From: Tubiluchus corallicola | Taxonomy: Eukaryota > Priapulida > Priapulimorpha > Priapulimorphida > Tubiluchidae | DNA: 64,000 bases | Reading direction: 5' to 3' | Assembly: GCA_030141605.1 (NCBI GenBank) | Contig: JAQGDQ010000194.1 | Span: 158,501 to 222,500, forward strand | Part shown: positions 60,833-64,000 of the stretch, one piece after another | Position numbering within the stretch: the stretch's first letter is position 1 | How the letters are laid out: every line of letters starts with the position of its first letter | Made by a program: the position numbers and the translations under genes | The notes under the pieces: generated by a model | Databases searched by the model: none | The model's input: the letters and a program-made list of their open reading frames with translations, nothing else | Told to the model about the DNA's origin: nothing

Positions 60833-61212
60833 ATTTTTTGGATTTAACACTATATTTCAAACATAATTTCCATATCCAACTTCCATATAAACAATAACTA
60901 CACTAAAACACTAAATAACACAAAAATTACAAAAGGAAATATATAAAATGCATAAAAATTACAAAATTTCGCTAATGATAAAAAATGAGGAGCATATCCA
61001 AGCATGGAAGGTAAAAAATACACATTTCCAACAAATACAACATAGACTATATATCAATTACCTCCTTTGTCACAGAACTGTACGCCACATATCACTAACA
61101 TGATAGTGATGACTATTGCACCAGAATTGATAATTCTTTTAGAAATACAGTTTCAACTGTTGTTCAACATAGTATACAACCTATATGTACCCTTACGACA
61201 TAATATATAATA

Positions 61213-61330
61213 CAGTAGATGCCGTTTATTAGACTCACGGTTAACAGAAGCAGTTGCCCAAGTGACTCCAAAACACCTGGTACGGCCCACACCTATTCAA
61301 ATGTATATAAAAACTGTCGATAATAAAACC
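61213..61330. repeat. Possible end of a pogo/Tigger-like element
   Basis: TA then CAGTAGATGCCGTTTATTAG resembles the start of the Tigger at 50938 (CAGTGGCCGCCGCTTATT). No matching inverted end was found nearby. Confidence 0.3.
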
Positions 61331-61644
61331 AAATGACTCCGCATAATTGGCTAATTTTTTGTCTTCACATGCTTCATTAAGGCACTTACGTGCGACCAAT
61401 AAGCTTTCAGTACTTTTATGTCACCTTAGTTCACTTTTGTGCCCTAATACATGTAGTAATAATCATCTTAAGTACCCTTTTGTAAGCAGGAACGTTTACA
61501 GCCATCTCAATGCTGTCCAGGAGTCCCTCTGTAACACATCAATCAGAAATGCTGCAAGTGAAAGGCCTAATGGCACCAATTGACAAGAAAAATGACATGA
61601 ACATTGAGACTAACCTCAGTGGAAATTTATTGGGCCTATACAAA

Positions 61645-62897
61645 TCACCTGGCAATTAACCTATGATGGGTGTATATATGACCTACGAGGCTACAGCTCC
61701 GACGATTGTACCATTCTCGATGGTCTCGACGCACAGGTTCGCATCTGGGGGTTTATTTTCCAAATAGGTCCACCGGGTAGAACTAGGGCGAAAAACCAAA
61801 ATAGGCTTTTTTCGCAAAACTTATAACTATTTTTTCTAGAGAAATGGAAAGTGCCGGGGGTGGTGCCAGCAATAGTTCCCATTCAACGGTCGGTGTAACA
61901 GTCATATTTAGATTTAGCGGGAGGGCCATTAATACCCCCTTATAGGCATTTACGCAGACCTAACCAAACAAATATGGCAGAAAACTGCTCCAGAAAAAAA
62001 TCAATTTGTGCAACTGTTTAGGCATGTTGGGAAAAAATAAGCAATCCGACAGAAAGAGGACGAAATGATCCATAAAATGTTGAAGGTTTTGTTGACAGAG
62101 AGGTCCACTAGACGGAACGGAAAGGGTGTATTCAAAGTTTATTTTCAATGCCCCTAAGCTGCACGGTATTTGGAACATCCATTGCTTTGAGTTTGAGAAA
62201 TTTTGTGGCTGTTCCAGGTATTGTTGTCACCCGCCATTCTACAATGTCATAGATTTTACATGTAAGTAAATTTTGTTAGCCTATTATCATATGAGAGGCA
62301 GCAAACAGAACAATGTGGAATGTTCACACATATTATAGCACCCAGTTTCAACTTTGTGGAAAATGTTTTGAATGGTTTTCTTGTGATGCTGTGCTGTTGG
62401 TGTTTCTGCTGTAGGTGTCATCAAGGTTGCCGTCATCATCACCATCGTCATCAACATCATGATCACTATGTGATGGGTGTTGTGTGGTGTGGTGGTAGAG
62501 GCGTGCTATAGGTGTTGTGTTATGGTATGGTGGAGTGGTAAGGTGCGTGTGTGTGTGGTGTTCATGGAATGGTGTGGATGGTTTGGTTTAGTGTGGTCTG
62601 GGTGTTGTGGTATATATGATGTGGTGCTGGTGGAGTGTATGGGTGGTGTAGTAGGTTTATTTTGATGTGCTGGGGTGATGGAGCATGAGTTGTGTGGTGT
62701 GAGTTGTGTTACTGTAGTGTGATGGGTGTGGTTTGTTGTGAGTGGTGTCCTACGGTGTGGTGTGCTGGTGTTGCGTGGTGTGATGTGGTGGGTATGGTGT
62801 GGCTTGGGTAGTGTATTATGAGTGGGGTGGAGGGTGGTTTTGTGGTGTGGTGTGGGTTGTTGTTGTTGTGGAGTTATATTATTTTGATTACAGCTAG
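61645..62897 (+). mobile_element. Non-autonomous Helitron, old GTG-tailed copy
   Basis: Internal order matches the GTG-tailed subfamily: ACGAGGCTACAGCTCCGACG (61683), TTTATTTTCCAAATAGGTCC (61752), TTGTGCAACTGTTTAGGCAT (62010), ATTATAGCACCCAGTTTCAA (62332), a CAT tract and a GTG-rich tract to 62865. CTAG is at 62894-62897, followed by T, but the hairpin is eroded. The 5' end (ATC.. at 61644) is tentative. Compared with the 18790 copy it retains the 5' GAGGCTACAG block. Confidence 0.65.
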
Positions 62898-63679
62898 TTA
62901 AGAAGTAAGTAATTAAGAAGTAAGAAGCCAAGTAATTTCTGTAGCTTAAAATGTAATGAATAACTTAAAAGCCAAGTGAATCACTACTGTCATCACCTCA
63001 TTATCCACATAATACATAAATCACAAAATGTCAGTCAACCAGCAGCGATCCCCCTAGTGACAGCCTATTAGCTCCCCCTTTGTCTTGCCTCCTAATTCAT
63101 CTGAGTTGCGAAATGAAAGCGCCTCAGAGGCTCGTGCAGAAATTGCATCGAAATATACTACGAGAGTGAAAGTCAAGTGGGCATTATTAACATTATTTTT
63201 ATTCCTCCAGTTATATAAGATTTCTGCAACTAAAATTGTCTAGCAGTAGTACAGAGACATTATAGTGGTGAAACATGCTTGAGTAATAGTTATGTAGATG
63301 TGCAGTGCCTGGAAAGATTAAAAACAGTCAGATTCATCAGTTTCTCCAAGCCGAAAACTCAAACAAATTTTCCGGATGGAAAAATCTCTCCCAGCTAGGT
63401 AAATTAATAAAATTTAAGTCCTAAGGTAATTAGTTTCCTATTTTTTTTTAATTAAAGCCTTTATGCCATTACAAGAGTTTGCCAAATGCTTGCATTAATG
63501 TTTATTAAGGTTGAACATCCAGTATTTGGCTGACCTCTTAATTGTCATTCACAGTTTAACTGGAGTAATTAATTTACATTGTTTTAAACCTAATATTGCT
63601 TATACGACTCTTTAAAACTGATCTAATATGATCTTGAATGTATGATAATTTTGTAGATTTTATAAAAGATACTTTTTCG
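62898..63679. other. No feature recognised
   Basis: AT-rich. Nothing identifiable. Confidence 0.4.
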
Positions 63680-63950
63680 AATAATACTTTCCTAGTACCA
63701 GTTTAACTTTTCCAATACTAAACTTTCCTAGCACCAAACCTGTTCCGTACCATTTTTACTTTGTACCAGATTTACTTGTACCAAAAATGCTTGACAACTT
63801 TTGCCAGTACCGTATTAAATCTTCCCAGTACCACAATTTCCCAGTACCCAATTTTCCTAGCAATAAAATTTTGCTGTACTATAAATTTGTAGCAGTAATT
63901 ACTAGGACTAAATTTACTTGTACCAAACTTACTAGTACCAAATTTTTCCA
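63680..63950. repeat. Degenerate CTAGTACCAAATTT phrase repeat
   Basis: About 17 units of roughly 14-18 bp built on (C/A)(T/C)AGTACCAAATTT(A/T)C, for example TTTCCTAGTACCAGTTTAAC, TTGTACCAGATTTACTTG and CTAGTACCAAATTTTTCC. Spacing is irregular and units are imperfect. Confidence 0.75.
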
Positions 63951-64000
63951 TGTTTTTCATTTATTTACATGCTGTAAGCACTTACAGCGATTGAGTTTGT

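Larger units (their letters stand above)
59767..61640. other. Upstream of the Kazal exon, no exon recognised
   Basis: It may hold the 5' part of the gene, but no signal peptide exon or Cys-rich module could be identified on the minus strand. Confidence 0.4.

Overview
This window is animal nuclear DNA. The genome is AT-rich, has introns, and is heavily loaded with transposons. The only host gene I can support is a set of five small exons on the minus strand. Each codes one extracellular Cys-rich protease-inhibitor module: Kazal, WAP or thyroglobulin type-1. With GT..AG introns, CR1/L2-like and RTE-like LINEs, hAT and pogo/Tigger DNA transposons and many Helitrons, an invertebrate metazoan is most likely. 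I cannot name the species. There is no bacterial, viral or plasmid gene organisation.

Layout. 1-3.4 kb is mostly a decayed LINE (endonuclease then reverse transcriptase) holding a long perfect hairpin. 3.6-5.6 kb is a non-autonomous Helitron with a GTG-rich minisatellite tail. 6-7 kb has short phrase repeats and foldbacks. 7.4-10.9 kb has two LINE remnants, each split by a Helitron. 11-17.5 kb is AT-rich with almost nothing recognisable. 17.6-20.9 kb has a diverged ~490 bp direct repeat on either side of another Helitron. 24.8-31.2 kb has a 5S-like/LINE chimera, a LINE between two (GA)n tracts, an RTE remnant and a possible terminal-inverted-repeat element. 33.2-36.0 kb is a large Helitron next to an older inverted relative. 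36.2-59.8 kb is the inhibitor gene, whose introns hold a hAT element with an internally amplified segment, a LINE, a minus-strand Helitron, and a head-to-tail array of three Helitrons (48.8-53.8 kb). The third array member carries a pogo/Tigger transposon. 61.6-62.9 kb is one more Helitron relative.

The inhibitor gene reads right to left: Kazal (59.7 kb), WAP (56.7), Tg (55.4), WAP (38.7), Tg (36.3). All five exons are multiples of three with phase 1 at both ends, the usual form of shuffled extracellular modules, and the WAP-Tg pair occurs twice. I see neither the first exon (signal peptide) nor the last, so the gene probably runs beyond what can be recognised here.

The dominant novelty is the Helitron family. 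About eleven copies have 5' TC, 3' CTAG, a short 3' hairpin, A|T target sites and no coding capacity. Some end by running past a mutated terminus (CTAT) into a second family's GTG-rich tail. Three lie in tandem with no bases between them, inside an (ATT)n microsatellite.
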